The notes beneath the pieces were generated by a model, which did no database searches, was not told the origin of the DNA, and saw only the letters and a program-made list of their open reading frames with translations. Positions 19,391 through 27,623 of a stretch of DNA of 64,000 nt are shown one piece after another. Position 1 is the first letter of the stretch. Every line of letters begins with the position of its first letter. Source of the DNA: Halopseudomonas pertucinogena (GTDB lineage: Bacteria > Pseudomonadota > Gammaproteobacteria > Pseudomonadales > Pseudomonadaceae); assembly GCF_014646575.1 (NCBI RefSeq), contig NZ_BMNN01000008.1:1-64000 (forward strand), read 5' to 3'. The position numbers and the translations under genes were made by a program.

Positions 19391-20562
19391 CCGGACCAGT
19401 CCCGCAGCCCGCCGGCAATGCGCTCCACCGCCTGTGCCAGCCGTGGCAGGTCACTGGCGTAGGCGAAGCGTACATGTTCGCCCGCGCGGTGGGTGCCGAA
19501 GTCCAGCCCGGGGGTAATGGCCACGTGCTGGGTGTCGATCAGGTGTTGGCAAAGGCGTTGGGAGTCGCTGCCGAAGGCGCTGGCATCGGCATAGAGGTAG
19601 AACGCCCCTTCCGGTGTGTGGGGAATCGAGAAGCCCAGTTCCCGCAGTGCCGGCAGCAGGAAGTCCCGGCGCTGATGGAAGGCTTCACGTCTCGCCTCGC
19701 AGATGGCCAGGGTCTCGTCGCTGAAAGCAGCAAGTGCCGCCTGCTGGGACAGGTGCGGGGCGCAGATGTAGAAGTTCTGCGCCAGCTTCTCCAGCTCCGG
19801 CACCGCCTCCTCGGGAGCGACCAGCCAGCCCAGCCGCCAGCCGGTCATACCGAAATATTTGGAGAAGCTGTTCAGCACCCAGGCATCCGGCGCGACCTCC
19901 AGCGCCGAGACAGCATCGCAGCCGTAGGTCAGGCCGTGGTAGATCTCATCGACAATGAGCTGTCCGCCCAGGCGGCGGGTGGTGTCCGCCAGGCTGCGCA
20001 GCTGCGCAGCACTGAGCACACTGCCGGAGGGATTGGCCGGCGAGGCCGCCAACACCGCAACGCTGTCACCGGTCCAGTGCTGCTCTACCTGCTCCGCCGT
20101 CAGCTGGTAGCCGCTCTCCGGCCCGGTGGGAATCAGCCGCCCGCGCCCTTCGACCAGACGCAGGAAATGCCTGTTGCAGGGATAGGCCGGATCGGCCATC
20201 AGCACCCGATCGTCCCGCCCGACTAGCAGCGCGCTGATCAGCAGCAGAGCACCGGAGCCGCCGGGGGTGATGATGATCCGGCGAGGGTCGAGATCCACGC
20301 CATAACGGCGCTGGTAGAAAGCCGCGATCGCTTCGCGCAGCGCCGGCAACCCCAGCGCCGGGGTGTAACCGGTATGTCCGGCAGCCAGCGCCGCTTCGGC
20401 GGCACGCATGATCGGCTCCGGCGTGCCGAAATCAGGCTCGCCGATTTCCATGTGTATGACGTCATGGCCCTGCGACTGCAGAACCCGGGCCCGGTCCAGT
20501 ACCGCCATGACATGAAAGGGCTCGATGTCACCCAGCCGTTGCGCCCAGCGCCGCTCCTTCAT
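19384..20562 (-). CDS. PLP-dependent class I/II aminotransferase
   Basis: A 392-residue fold-type I aminotransferase of the aspartate aminotransferase superfamily. The Schiff-base lysine is K235 in SFSKYFGMTGWRLGW. The cofactor phosphate loop GGSGALLLI, the substrate-binding region IGEPDFGTPEP and the SPANPSG segment with its asparagine are all visible. The C-terminal arginine FAYAS region is slightly off the common FRLS/FRIS form. The substrate cannot be deduced; alanine/aspartate-like or valine-pyruvate-type activity is possible. It is upstream of sfsA in a two-gene unit and divergent from dksA. Confidence 0.85.
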   Translation of the reverse strand: MKERRWAQRLGDIEPFHVMAVLDRARVLQSQGHDVIHMEIGEPDFGTPEPIMRAAEAALAAGHTGYTPALGLPALREAIAAFYQRRYGVDLDPRRIIITPGGSGALLLISALLVGRDDRVLMADPAYPCNRHFLRLVEGRGRLIPTGPESGYQLTAEQVEQHWTGDSVAVLAASPANPSGSVLSAAQLRSLADTTRRLGGQLIVDEIYHGLTYGCDAVSALEVAPDAWVLNSFSKYFGMTGWRLGWLVAPEEAVPELEKLAQNFYICAPHLSQQAALAAFSDETLAICEARREAFHQRRDFLLPALRELGFSIPHTPEGAFYLYADASAFGSDSQRLCQHLIDTQHVAITPGLDFGTHRAGEHVRFAYASDLPRLAQAVERIAGGLRDWSGC

Positions 20563-20849
20563 TGCAATCCTCCGCCGTTACGGCGCCAAAAGCCCGCATG
20601 ATACCTCGCCGGACGCCAGTTGGCCCGCCGACAACCCGCCAGCCATCGCCGCCAGCGCGGAAACAGTCACGCCTGGCGGCCTTGGCACTATGCTCAGAAC
20701 ATGCACTATGATCTGCCGTGGGTAAAAAGTAGCGCCGTCGTGCGCGTTCTGGTAGCTTTGCCCGCTTGCAGGCCACAGGCCGCACCCCCGCCGGTCAGCA
20801 CATGGTTTCGACCTGGCACAGGATGATTGAGCTAAGAGTGAGGCTGTCT

Positions 20850-21293
20850 ATGCCCAGCAATACCAAAGAAAAAAATGCATTGTTGATTCGCGGCTTTGTT
20901 CCATACAAGGAAGAAAAGGGCGAGGAATACATGAACGAGCGCCAGCTCGCTCATTTCGCCGACATCCTGAACAGCTGGAAGCGCGAGCTGATGGAGGAAG
21001 TGGACCGCACCGTGACCTATATGCAGGACGAAGCGGCCAACTTTCCCGATCCGGCCGACCGCGCCAGCCAGGAAGAGGAATTCAGCCTGGAGCTGCGCAC
21101 CCGCGACCGTGAGCGCAAACTGATCAAGAAGATCGACCAGACCCTGCAGCGCATCGAAGATGACGACTACGGCTTCTGCGACTCATGCGGTGTGGAAATC
21201 GGTATCCGCCGGCTGGAAGCACGCCCCACCGCCACCCTCTGCATCGATTGCAAGACCCTGGCGGAGATCAAGGAAAAGCAGATCGGCGGCTGA
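20850..21293 (+). CDS. dksA: RNA polymerase-binding transcription factor DksA
   Basis: A 147-residue DksA that binds the RNA polymerase secondary channel and works with ppGpp to shut down rRNA promoters and activate amino acid genes. The coiled-coil tip aspartates are in [13 protein letters not shown]. The four-cysteine zinc finger CDSC-x17-CIDC is complete. The start at 20850 ([10 protein letters not shown]) has GAGG seven bases upstream; longer frames reach to 20766. A possible promoter with TTGGCA (20682-20687) and TATGAT (20707-20712) has a long 19-bp spacer and is weak evidence. gluQ follows 55 bases later, a standard operon. Confidence 0.96.
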   Translation: MPSNTKEKNALLIRGFVPYKEEKGEEYMNERQLAHFADILNSWKRELMEEVDRTVTYMQDEAANFPDPADRASQEEEFSLELRTRDRERKLIKKIDQTLQRIEDDDYGFCDSCGVEIGIRRLEARPTATLCIDCKTLAEIKEKQIGG

Positions 21294-21348
21294 CCCGCTT
21301 CCGGCCTGCTGGCAGGCAGTACACTCTACTGTCTGCCGCTGACCTGCC

Positions 21349-22245
21349 ATGTCCTCCCCTCGCTACATCGGACGCTTCGCCCCTACCCCGAGCGGCTACC
21401 TGCATTTCGGCTCACTGCTCACCGCCGTCGCCAGCTATCTCGATGCCATGCATCATCAGGGATGCTGGCTGGTCCGCATGGAGGATCTGGACACCCCGCG
21501 CAATATCCCCGGCGCCAGCGACCACATCCTGCGCACCCTGCGCACCTACGGCCTGCACTGGAATGGCGAGGTGCTCAGGCAGAGCGATCGCCTGCAGCGC
21601 TACCAGCAGGTCATCGACCAGTGGCTGGAGAGCGGCCAGGCCTATTACTGCGACTGCCCTCGGCGGGAAATCATTGCCAACAACGGCGTTTACCCTGGCA
21701 CCTGCCGCGAGCGGCAACTCCCCGCTGCGCCCGACCATGCGGTTCGGCTGCGGGTCACTGACCAGCCGCTGAGCTTCGATGACCGCCTGCAGGGAACCAT
21801 TACCCGGAACATCCTGCAGACATCGGGCGACTTCATCATCCGGCGGCGCGACGGCATCATCGCCTACCAGCTGGCGGTCGTGATCGATGATATCGATCAG
21901 GGCATGACCGATATCGTCCGCGGCGCCGACCTACTCGACTCCACCCCGCGTCAGCTCTGGATGTACCAGCTGTTGCGACACCCCGCTCCGCGCTACCTGC
22001 ATGTGCCGCTGATCATGCGCCTGGACGGCGAGAAGCTCAGCAAACGGCTGGGCTCCGCCCCGCTGGAAGCGGACCAGGCGGTCGCCACGCTGCATCGTGC
22101 GCTGCGCATCCTTACGCCCGATATCCCGCCGGAGCTGGCCTCTGCCCCGGTAGCCGACCAGCTGGAATGGGCCGTGCGGCACTGGCAGCCCGAGCGCCTG
22201 CCGCAGAGCCGTCAGATACTCGACCCGACCATGGTCCAGGGGTGA
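21349..22245 (+). CDS. gluQ: glutamyl-queuosine tRNA(Asp) synthetase
   Basis: A 298-residue paralogue of the glutamyl-tRNA synthetase catalytic domain without an anticodon-binding domain. It attaches glutamate to queuosine at position 34 of tRNA-Asp. The HIGH-like motif is PTPSGYLHFGSL and the KMSKS-like motif is GEKLSKRLG. The zinc-binding cysteines are in YYCDCPRREI...YPGTCRER. Placement right after dksA is the known conserved arrangement in Proteobacteria, in which gluQ is translated from a dksA-driven transcript. Confidence 0.95.
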   Translation: MSSPRYIGRFAPTPSGYLHFGSLLTAVASYLDAMHHQGCWLVRMEDLDTPRNIPGASDHILRTLRTYGLHWNGEVLRQSDRLQRYQQVIDQWLESGQAYYCDCPRREIIANNGVYPGTCRERQLPAAPDHAVRLRVTDQPLSFDDRLQGTITRNILQTSGDFIIRRRDGIIAYQLAVVIDDIDQGMTDIVRGADLLDSTPRQLWMYQLLRHPAPRYLHVPLIMRLDGEKLSKRLGSAPLEADQAVATLHRALRILTPDIPPELASAPVADQLEWAVRHWQPERLPQSRQILDPTMVQG

Positions 22246-22295
22246 CAAGCCAACCGGGCGTCATTACCATCGAGTCTCAGCCCGAGGACGTCTCC

Positions 22296-22472
22296 ATGTA
22301 TATCTACCGCCTGGTATTGCTGCTGGTCATCGGCATCTACCTGTTCTCTCCAGCCATCATGGACTGGTGGATAGAGCCCATGGGAGCCTGGTATCGCCCC
22401 TATGTGCTGTGGCTGATCCTGATCATCGCCGGCATGCTGCTGCAGAGTCCAAGGGATACCGATGAGCTTTGA
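22296..22472 (+). CDS. cbrX: small membrane protein CbrX
   Basis: A 58-residue protein with two hydrophobic helices (YRLVLLLVIGIYLFSPAIMDWW and YVLWLILIIAGMLLQ) separated by a short loop. The ATG at 22296 has GAGG eight bases upstream. It overlaps the start of cbrA by 11 bases, so cbrA translation is likely coupled to it. A small gene in this position is present before cbrA in pseudomonads and has been called cbrX in P. putida; applying that name here rests on position and size. Membrane function is unknown. Confidence 0.8.
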   Translation: MYIYRLVLLLVIGIYLFSPAIMDWWIEPMGAWYRPYVLWLILIIAGMLLQSPRDTDEL

Positions 22473-25404
22473 ACTCAGCCTGCTGATTCTGCTCAGCGTC
22501 GTCTATCTCATCATCCTGTTCAGCGTCGCCTGGGCCACCGAACGGGGCCTGCTGCCCAAGGCGCTGGTGCGCCATCCGGCGGTATATACCCTGTCGATCG
22601 GTGTCTATGCCAGCGCCTGGGCTTTCTATGGCACGGTGGGCCTGGCCTATCAGTACGGTTATGGCTTCCTCACCTATTACCTGGGCGTCTGCGGTGCCTT
22701 CCTGCTGGCACCGGTGCTGCTCAACCCCATTCTGCGCATTACCCGCACCTATCAGCTGTCTTCGCTGGCAGACCTGTTCGCCTTCCGTTTCCGCAGTACC
22801 TGGGCGGGCACCCTGACCACGGTCTTCATGCTGCTCAGCATGCTGCCGCTGCTGGCCCTGCAGATCCAGGCGGTGACCGATTCGGTACAGATCCTTACCC
22901 TGGAACCGCGCCAGCATCCCGTGGCACTGGGCTTCTGCCTGCTGATCGTCATGTTTGCCATCCTGTTCGGCGCCAGACATATCTCCGCCCGGGAGAAGCA
23001 CGAGGGGCTGGTGATCGCCATCGCCTTCGAATCCCTGGTGAAGCTGGTGTGCCTGTCCGCAGTGGGCCTGTATGCACTGTTCATCGTGTTCGAAGGGCCG
23101 TCTGGCCTGGAGCTGTGGCTCAGTCACAACCAGGAAGCGCTCAAGACCCTGCACAGCCCCCTGCAGGAAGGCCCCTGGCGGACGCTGCTGCTGGTGTTCT
23201 TCGCTGCAGCCATCGTCATGCCGCACATGTACCACATGGCTTTCACCGAAAACCTCAACCCCCGGGCGCTGGGCGCTGCGAGCTGGGGCCTGCCGCTGTT
23301 CCTGCTGCTGATGAGCCTGGCGGTACCGCCGATCCTCTGGGCCGGGCTGTATCTCAACGTGCCGACCAATGCCGAATACTTCACCCTCGGGCTGGGCGTG
23401 GCCGCCGGCGCTGACTGGCTCACACTGGTGGCCTTCATCGGTGGCATTTCCGCCGCCAGCGGGCTGATCATCGTGGTCACCCTGGCGCTGTCGGGAATGG
23501 TGCTCAACCACATGGTGCTGCCGATCTACCAGCCCAGTGCCGACAACAACATCTATCGCTGGCTGCTGTGGACCCGGCGCGGCCTGATCGCCGCCATCAT
23601 CATGGCCAGCTACGCCTTCTATCGCCTGCTCGGTACCGATCAGCACCTGTCCAATCTGGGCATAACCTCGTTCGTCGCCACGGTGCAATTCCTGCCCGGC
23701 GCCCTGTCGGTTCTCTACTGGCCCCAGGCCAACCACCGCGGCTTCATCGGCGGGCTGATCGCCGGCATGCTGGTCTGGGCCTCGACCCTGCTGCTGCCGC
23801 TGTTCACCGGCATCGATGTATTGCAGCTGCTGGGCGTGCAGCTGGCCTTCGACGAGGAAACCTGGCACATCGCGGCCATTGCCTCGCTGGCGGTGAACAT
23901 CATCGTCTTTACCCTGGTATCGCTGTTCACCCAGCGCCCTGCGGACGAAGTCAGCGCCGCCGAAGCCTGCCTGGTGGACAACGTGCGCCGCCCCCAGCGC
24001 ATGGAGCTGGTAGCCGGATCACCCCAGGAATTTGCCCAGCAACTGGCCAAGCCGCTGGGCAACCGGGCTGCCCAGCAGGAGGTGGAGCAGGCCCTGCGCG
24101 ATCTCAAGATGCCCTTCGACGAGCGCCGGCCCTACGCCCTGCGCCGCCTGCGGGATCGCCTGGAAGCCAACCTCTCAGGTCTGATGGGCCCCGCCGTGGC
24201 GCAGGAAATGATTGAGACCTTCCTGCCCTTCAAACTGGCCCGCAATGCCTACGTTACCGAGGACATCCATTTCATCGAAAGCCGGCTGGAGGATTACCAT
24301 TCCCGCCTCACCGGTCTGGCTGCCGAGCTGGACGCGCTGCGGCGCTATCACCGGCAGACCCTTCAGGACCTGCCGATGGGCGTCTGCTCACTGGCCGAGG
24401 ACAGCGAAGTACTCATGTGGAACCGGGCCCTGCAGGCGCTGACCGGCATCCCCGAGCAGAGCGTGATCGGCTCCCGCCTGGAGAGCCTGCCCGAGCCCTG
24501 GGGAGAACTGCTGCAGCGTTTTGTCGCCGACGAATCGGCCCATCTCTACAAGCAGAAGCTGGTGATCAACGGCCATACCCAGTGGCTGAGCCTGCACAAG
24601 GCGGCGATCGATGAGCCGGGCAATGCGCGCGGCGGTCTGGTACTGCTGATCGAGGACCAGACCGAGACCCAGATGCTGGAAGAGGAGCTGATCCATTCCG
24701 AACGCCTGGCCTCCATCGGCCGGCTGGCCGCCGGAGTGGCCCACGAGATCGGCAACCCGATCACCGGTATTGCCTGCCTGGCGCAGAACCTGCGCGAGGA
24801 AACCAGCGAACCGGAGCTGCAGGAGATGGCCGACCAGGTGCTGGACCAGACCCGCCGGGTGTCGCGCATCGTCCAGTCCATGGTCAACTTCGCCCACGTC
24901 GGCAGCCGCCATCAGGGCGCCGCGGACGAGGTCGACCTGGCCGCCTGCACCAACGAGGCCATCCACCTATTGTCGCTCAGCCGACAGGGTGCCGAAATCG
25001 AGTATGTTAACCTGTGTGATCCAGCCCACCGGGTCGCCGGCGACAGCCAGCGGCTGGTGCAGGTACTGATCAACCTGCTGGGCAACGCCCGGGATGCCAG
25101 CAGCGATGGCGATCAGGTGACCGTGCGCACCGTCCAGGACGAACACCAGATACTGCTGAGCGTAGAGGACCAGGGCAGCGGTATCGACCAGGCACTGAAG
25201 GACCGTCTGTTCGAACCCTTCTTCACCACCAAGGCGCCGGGCAAGGGAACCGGGCTGGGTCTGGCACTGGTGTACTCGATAGTCGAGGAGCATTATGGTC
25301 AGATAACCGTGGACAGTCCGATCGATGAAGCCGGGCAGCGCGGGACGCGGTTCACCATTACCCTTCCCCGCTACGGCGTCTTTAGTTCCGGTTCTTCCGC
25401 CTGA
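22462..25404 (+). CDS. cbrA: transporter-sensor histidine kinase CbrA
   Basis: A 980-residue membrane sensor kinase controlling carbon and nitrogen balance. Residues about 1-490 form a sodium/solute symporter-like (SLC5/PutP) domain with about 13 helices, which transports histidine in P. putida. A linker and PAS-like domain (about 620-735) follow. Then come HisKA with the phospho-accepting His761 in GVAHEIGNPITG and a HATPase_c domain with N, G1 and G2 boxes (INLLGNARDAS, DQGSGIDQ, GKGTGLGLALV). It phosphorylates CbrB, encoded 31 bases downstream. In Pseudomonas this activates crcZ to relieve catabolite repression. Confidence 0.97.
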   Translation: MSFELSLLILLSVVYLIILFSVAWATERGLLPKALVRHPAVYTLSIGVYASAWAFYGTVGLAYQYGYGFLTYYLGVCGAFLLAPVLLNPILRITRTYQLSSLADLFAFRFRSTWAGTLTTVFMLLSMLPLLALQIQAVTDSVQILTLEPRQHPVALGFCLLIVMFAILFGARHISAREKHEGLVIAIAFESLVKLVCLSAVGLYALFIVFEGPSGLELWLSHNQEALKTLHSPLQEGPWRTLLLVFFAAAIVMPHMYHMAFTENLNPRALGAASWGLPLFLLLMSLAVPPILWAGLYLNVPTNAEYFTLGLGVAAGADWLTLVAFIGGISAASGLIIVVTLALSGMVLNHMVLPIYQPSADNNIYRWLLWTRRGLIAAIIMASYAFYRLLGTDQHLSNLGITSFVATVQFLPGALSVLYWPQANHRGFIGGLIAGMLVWASTLLLPLFTGIDVLQLLGVQLAFDEETWHIAAIASLAVNIIVFTLVSLFTQRPADEVSAAEACLVDNVRRPQRMELVAGSPQEFAQQLAKPLGNRAAQQEVEQALRDLKMPFDERRPYALRRLRDRLEANLSGLMGPAVAQEMIETFLPFKLARNAYVTEDIHFIESRLEDYHSRLTGLAAELDALRRYHRQTLQDLPMGVCSLAEDSEVLMWNRALQALTGIPEQSVIGSRLESLPEPWGELLQRFVADESAHLYKQKLVINGHTQWLSLHKAAIDEPGNARGGLVLLIEDQTETQMLEEELIHSERLASIGRLAAGVAHEIGNPITGIACLAQNLREETSEPELQEMADQVLDQTRRVSRIVQSMVNFAHVGSRHQGAADEVDLAACTNEAIHLLSLSRQGAEIEYVNLCDPAHRVAGDSQRLVQVLINLLGNARDASSDGDQVTVRTVQDEHQILLSVEDQGSGIDQALKDRLFEPFFTTKAPGKGTGLGLALVYSIVEEHYGQITVDSPIDEAGQRGTRFTITLPRYGVFSSGSSA

Positions 25405-25435
25405 GGTACAGCGGTAGCAATCGCAAGAGGTATAT

Positions 25436-26839
25436 ATGTCGCACATTCTGGTTGTTGAAGACGAACCCATCATCCGCTCCGCACTACGACGGCTGCTGGA
25501 ACGCCACCACTACCAGGTCAGCGAAGCGGGGGCGGTACACGAAGCGGTCGAGCAGCACGATCTGAATCAGTTCGACCTGATCATCAGTGACCTGCGGCTG
25601 CCCGGCGAACCCGGCACCGAACTGATCCGCCGGGCACCCGATACGCCGGTGCTGATCATGACCAGTTACGCCAGCCTGCGCTCGGCGGTTGATTCCATGA
25701 AACTGGGCGCCGTGGACTATATCGCCAAGCCGTTCGATCACGACGAAATGCTGCAGGCGGTGGCGCGCATCATCGAGACCAGCAAGCGACCGCGGGCCCC
25801 GGCGGCCGCCGAGCCGCGGGCGCAGCGCAGCGAGCCCGCTGATAAGGATATGGGCATCATCGGCGCCAGTCCGTCGATGCAGACGCTGTTCAAGCGTATC
25901 CGCAAGGTGGCACCGACCATGTCCACGGTGCTGATCCAGGGTGAATCAGGCACCGGCAAGGAGCTGGTGGCACGGGCACTGCACGAAAACTCCCCGCGCG
26001 CCCAGGCACCGATGATCTCGGTGAACTGCGCGGCCATTCCGGAGACCCTGATCGAGTCGGAACTGTTCGGCCATGAAAAAGGTGCGTTCACCGGTGCCGT
26101 CGCCGGGCGGACCGGCCTGGTGGAAGCGGCCAACGGCGGCACCCTGTTTCTCGACGAGATCGGTGAGCTGCCCCTGGAAGCCCAGGCGCGTTTGCTGCGG
26201 GTGCTGCAGGAAAGCGAAATCAGGCGCGTCGGCTCGGTGCAGTCGCAGAAAGTCGACGTGCGCCTCGTCGCCGCCACCCACCGCGGCCTCAAGGCACTGG
26301 CTCATCAGGGCCTGTTCCGCGAAGACCTGTATTACCGCCTCAATGTGATCGAATTGCGGCTGCCGCCGCTGCGCGAGCGCGGCGAGGACGTGATGCTGAT
26401 CGCCGAAGCGCTGTTGGCACGCATAGGTACCGGCATGAATACCCCCAACCTGCATTTCAGTCAGGAAGCAGCCGAGGCCATTCGCCGCTATCGCTGGCCG
26501 GGCAACGTCCGGGAACTGGAGAATGCAATCGAACGCGCGGCGATCCTGTGTGACGAGGACGAAATCTCAGCGGACCTGCTGGGTATCGAGCCGGACCTGG
26601 GCCAGGAACGGAGCTCCCACGCCACCAGCGCGCTGAACTCCATGCGCACCCCGGAAAAGACCGGCAGCGAGCCAGCGGAAAACCTCTCGCTGGAAGACTA
26701 TTTTCAGCACTTCGTGCTGGAGCACCAGGAACACATGACCGAAACCGAACTGGCCAACAAGCTGGGCATCAGCCGCAAGTGCCTGTGGGAGCGGCGCCAG
26801 CGGCTGGGCATTCCGCGCAAGAAGACCGCCAGTTCCTGA
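25436..26839 (+). CDS. cbrB: sigma54-dependent response regulator CbrB
   Basis: NtrC-family activator of 467 residues. The receiver domain (1-120) has phospho-acceptor Asp52 in IISDLRLPGE. The AAA+ domain has Walker A GESGTGKE (169-176) and the sigma54-contacting GAFTGA loop (216-221), and ends with RWPGNVRELENAIERA. A C-terminal Fis-type helix-turn-helix (TETELANKLGISRKCLWERRQRLGI) binds the upstream sites. It activates sigma54 promoters such as crcZ, whose upstream region begins 40 bases past the stop codon. Confidence 0.97.
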   Translation: MSHILVVEDEPIIRSALRRLLERHHYQVSEAGAVHEAVEQHDLNQFDLIISDLRLPGEPGTELIRRAPDTPVLIMTSYASLRSAVDSMKLGAVDYIAKPFDHDEMLQAVARIIETSKRPRAPAAAEPRAQRSEPADKDMGIIGASPSMQTLFKRIRKVAPTMSTVLIQGESGTGKELVARALHENSPRAQAPMISVNCAAIPETLIESELFGHEKGAFTGAVAGRTGLVEAANGGTLFLDEIGELPLEAQARLLRVLQESEIRRVGSVQSQKVDVRLVAATHRGLKALAHQGLFREDLYYRLNVIELRLPPLRERGEDVMLIAEALLARIGTGMNTPNLHFSQEAAEAIRRYRWPGNVRELENAIERAAILCDEDEISADLLGIEPDLGQERSSHATSALNSMRTPEKTGSEPAENLSLEDYFQHFVLEHQEHMTETELANKLGISRKCLWERRQRLGIPRKKTASS

Positions 26840-26881
26840 CCCCTTCTTTTCACCCTCCCGGCCAGGGACAATTGCCGATTC

Positions 26882-26957
26882 GTTACCTGTTACCCGCACA
26901 AAGTGTTACCGCTCCGCGGGGAGCGGTAACACTTAACCGAGGCATACGGTAACACTT
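26882..26957 (+). promoter_or_regulatory. CbrB upstream activating sequences for crcZ
   Basis: Three clustered GTTACC/GGTAAC elements are seen. They are a tandem pair in GTTACCTGTTACC (26882-26894), a perfect palindrome with 15-base arms AAGTGTTACCGCTCC around a GCGG centre (26901-26934), and a single CGGTAACACTT (26947-26957). They lie 75-150 bp before the sigma54 promoter, as expected for an NtrC-type enhancer. The palindrome could also form an RNA hairpin after cbrB, but it has no U tract. Confidence 0.75.
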
Positions 26958-27028
26958 CCCCACACCGGCTCCGCCGCCGCCCGAGCCCGAACAAACTAAC
27001 CTGTTGATTTATAACGATTTATGCAAAC

Positions 27029-27045
27029 TGGCATGGCAAGTGCTT
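27029..27045 (+). promoter_or_regulatory. sigma54 promoter of crcZ
   Basis: TGGCAT-N5-GTGCTT gives the -24 GG (27030-27031) and -12 GC (27042-27043) doublets with the obligatory ten-base gap. Transcription is expected near 27055. The promoter stands downstream of the CbrB elements and upstream of the CA-rich RNA, as in known crcZ genes. Confidence 0.85.
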
Positions 27046-27054
27046 TATTACATG

Positions 27055-27415
27055 CACAACAAGAATAAAAACCAGGCAGCACCCATAACAAGAACAAGAT
27101 CGAACTCCACCCATAACAAGAACAAGACGTGCGAGTGCAGCAAACTGATTTTTTTGGAGAATGGGAAATCCAGCCGGCGAACGATGAGTTCGATTGGAAC
27201 CGAGAAGAATAAAAGTTGCTCAAGCAACCCACCGGATCCGATGTCAACCTGACCACCGCTGCTTCCTGCGCGTCCAAAGCAATCCGCTTGCTTTTCGGCA
27301 ACCCGGGATGGGTTTACGGGGTGGCACTGTCGCCCAGCCAAAAGAACAAGAAACAGCTCATAAAACAAGAATAAAAAAACCATTAGGGGGAGTGAAAACT
27401 CCCCTTGAGCTTTCC
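27055..27415 (+). ncRNA. crcZ: CrcZ small RNA (Crc/Hfq antagonist)
   Basis: A roughly 360-nt regulatory RNA between cbrB and pcnB, the invariant place of CrcZ. CrcZ sequesters Hfq/Crc and so relieves catabolite repression. Six A-rich CA motifs (AAnAAnAA) are visible: 27058-27070, 27087-27098, 27115-27126, 27205-27214, 27340-27353 and 27362-27379. A 20-nt direct repeat (27080-27099 and 27108-27127) carries motifs two and three. It is preceded by a sigma54 promoter and ends at a hairpin near 27404. Short open frames inside it lack coding character and ribosome sites. Confidence 0.92.
27385..27413 (+). terminator. CrcZ terminator hairpin
   Basis: A GGGGAGT/ACTCCCC stem (27387-27404) with a GAAA tetraloop is followed by an interrupted U tract (TTGAGCTTT). 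The tail is imperfect, so some read-through toward pcnB is possible. Confidence 0.65.
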
Positions 27416-27623
27416 CCTCCCCCATCGATGTATTACACATCCCCCGGCATTCGAGTTAGAATGCGCAGCTTGTCATCACAGAACATCTTCTAAAACTCAG
27501 CCATGCACTTGCTGGCACTATGCCCCCAGCGACATGCATGTTAACGTCGGCCTTTTGCAGTCTCGGCGACCTGGCGACACAGGCGCAGCGGAGGCTGGAC
27601 AAGCCGGTGGACTACCCACTCAT

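Noticed and set aside
22423-23868. 481-codon open frame antisense to cbrA
   Set aside because: Gln/His/Gly-rich composition typical of antisense shadows; cbrA is certain.
26901-26934. Palindrome as an intrinsic terminator of cbrB
   Set aside because: No U tract on either strand; the GTTACC/GGTAAC content and place fit a CbrB enhancer better.
27080-27127. Direct repeat considered as a CRISPR-like or tandem repeat array
   Set aside because: Only two copies, 28-nt period, and fully explained as CA motifs in CrcZ.
27004-27252. Small open frames inside the crcZ region
   Set aside because: They overlap the CA-rich sRNA, have no ribosome sites and no family resemblance.
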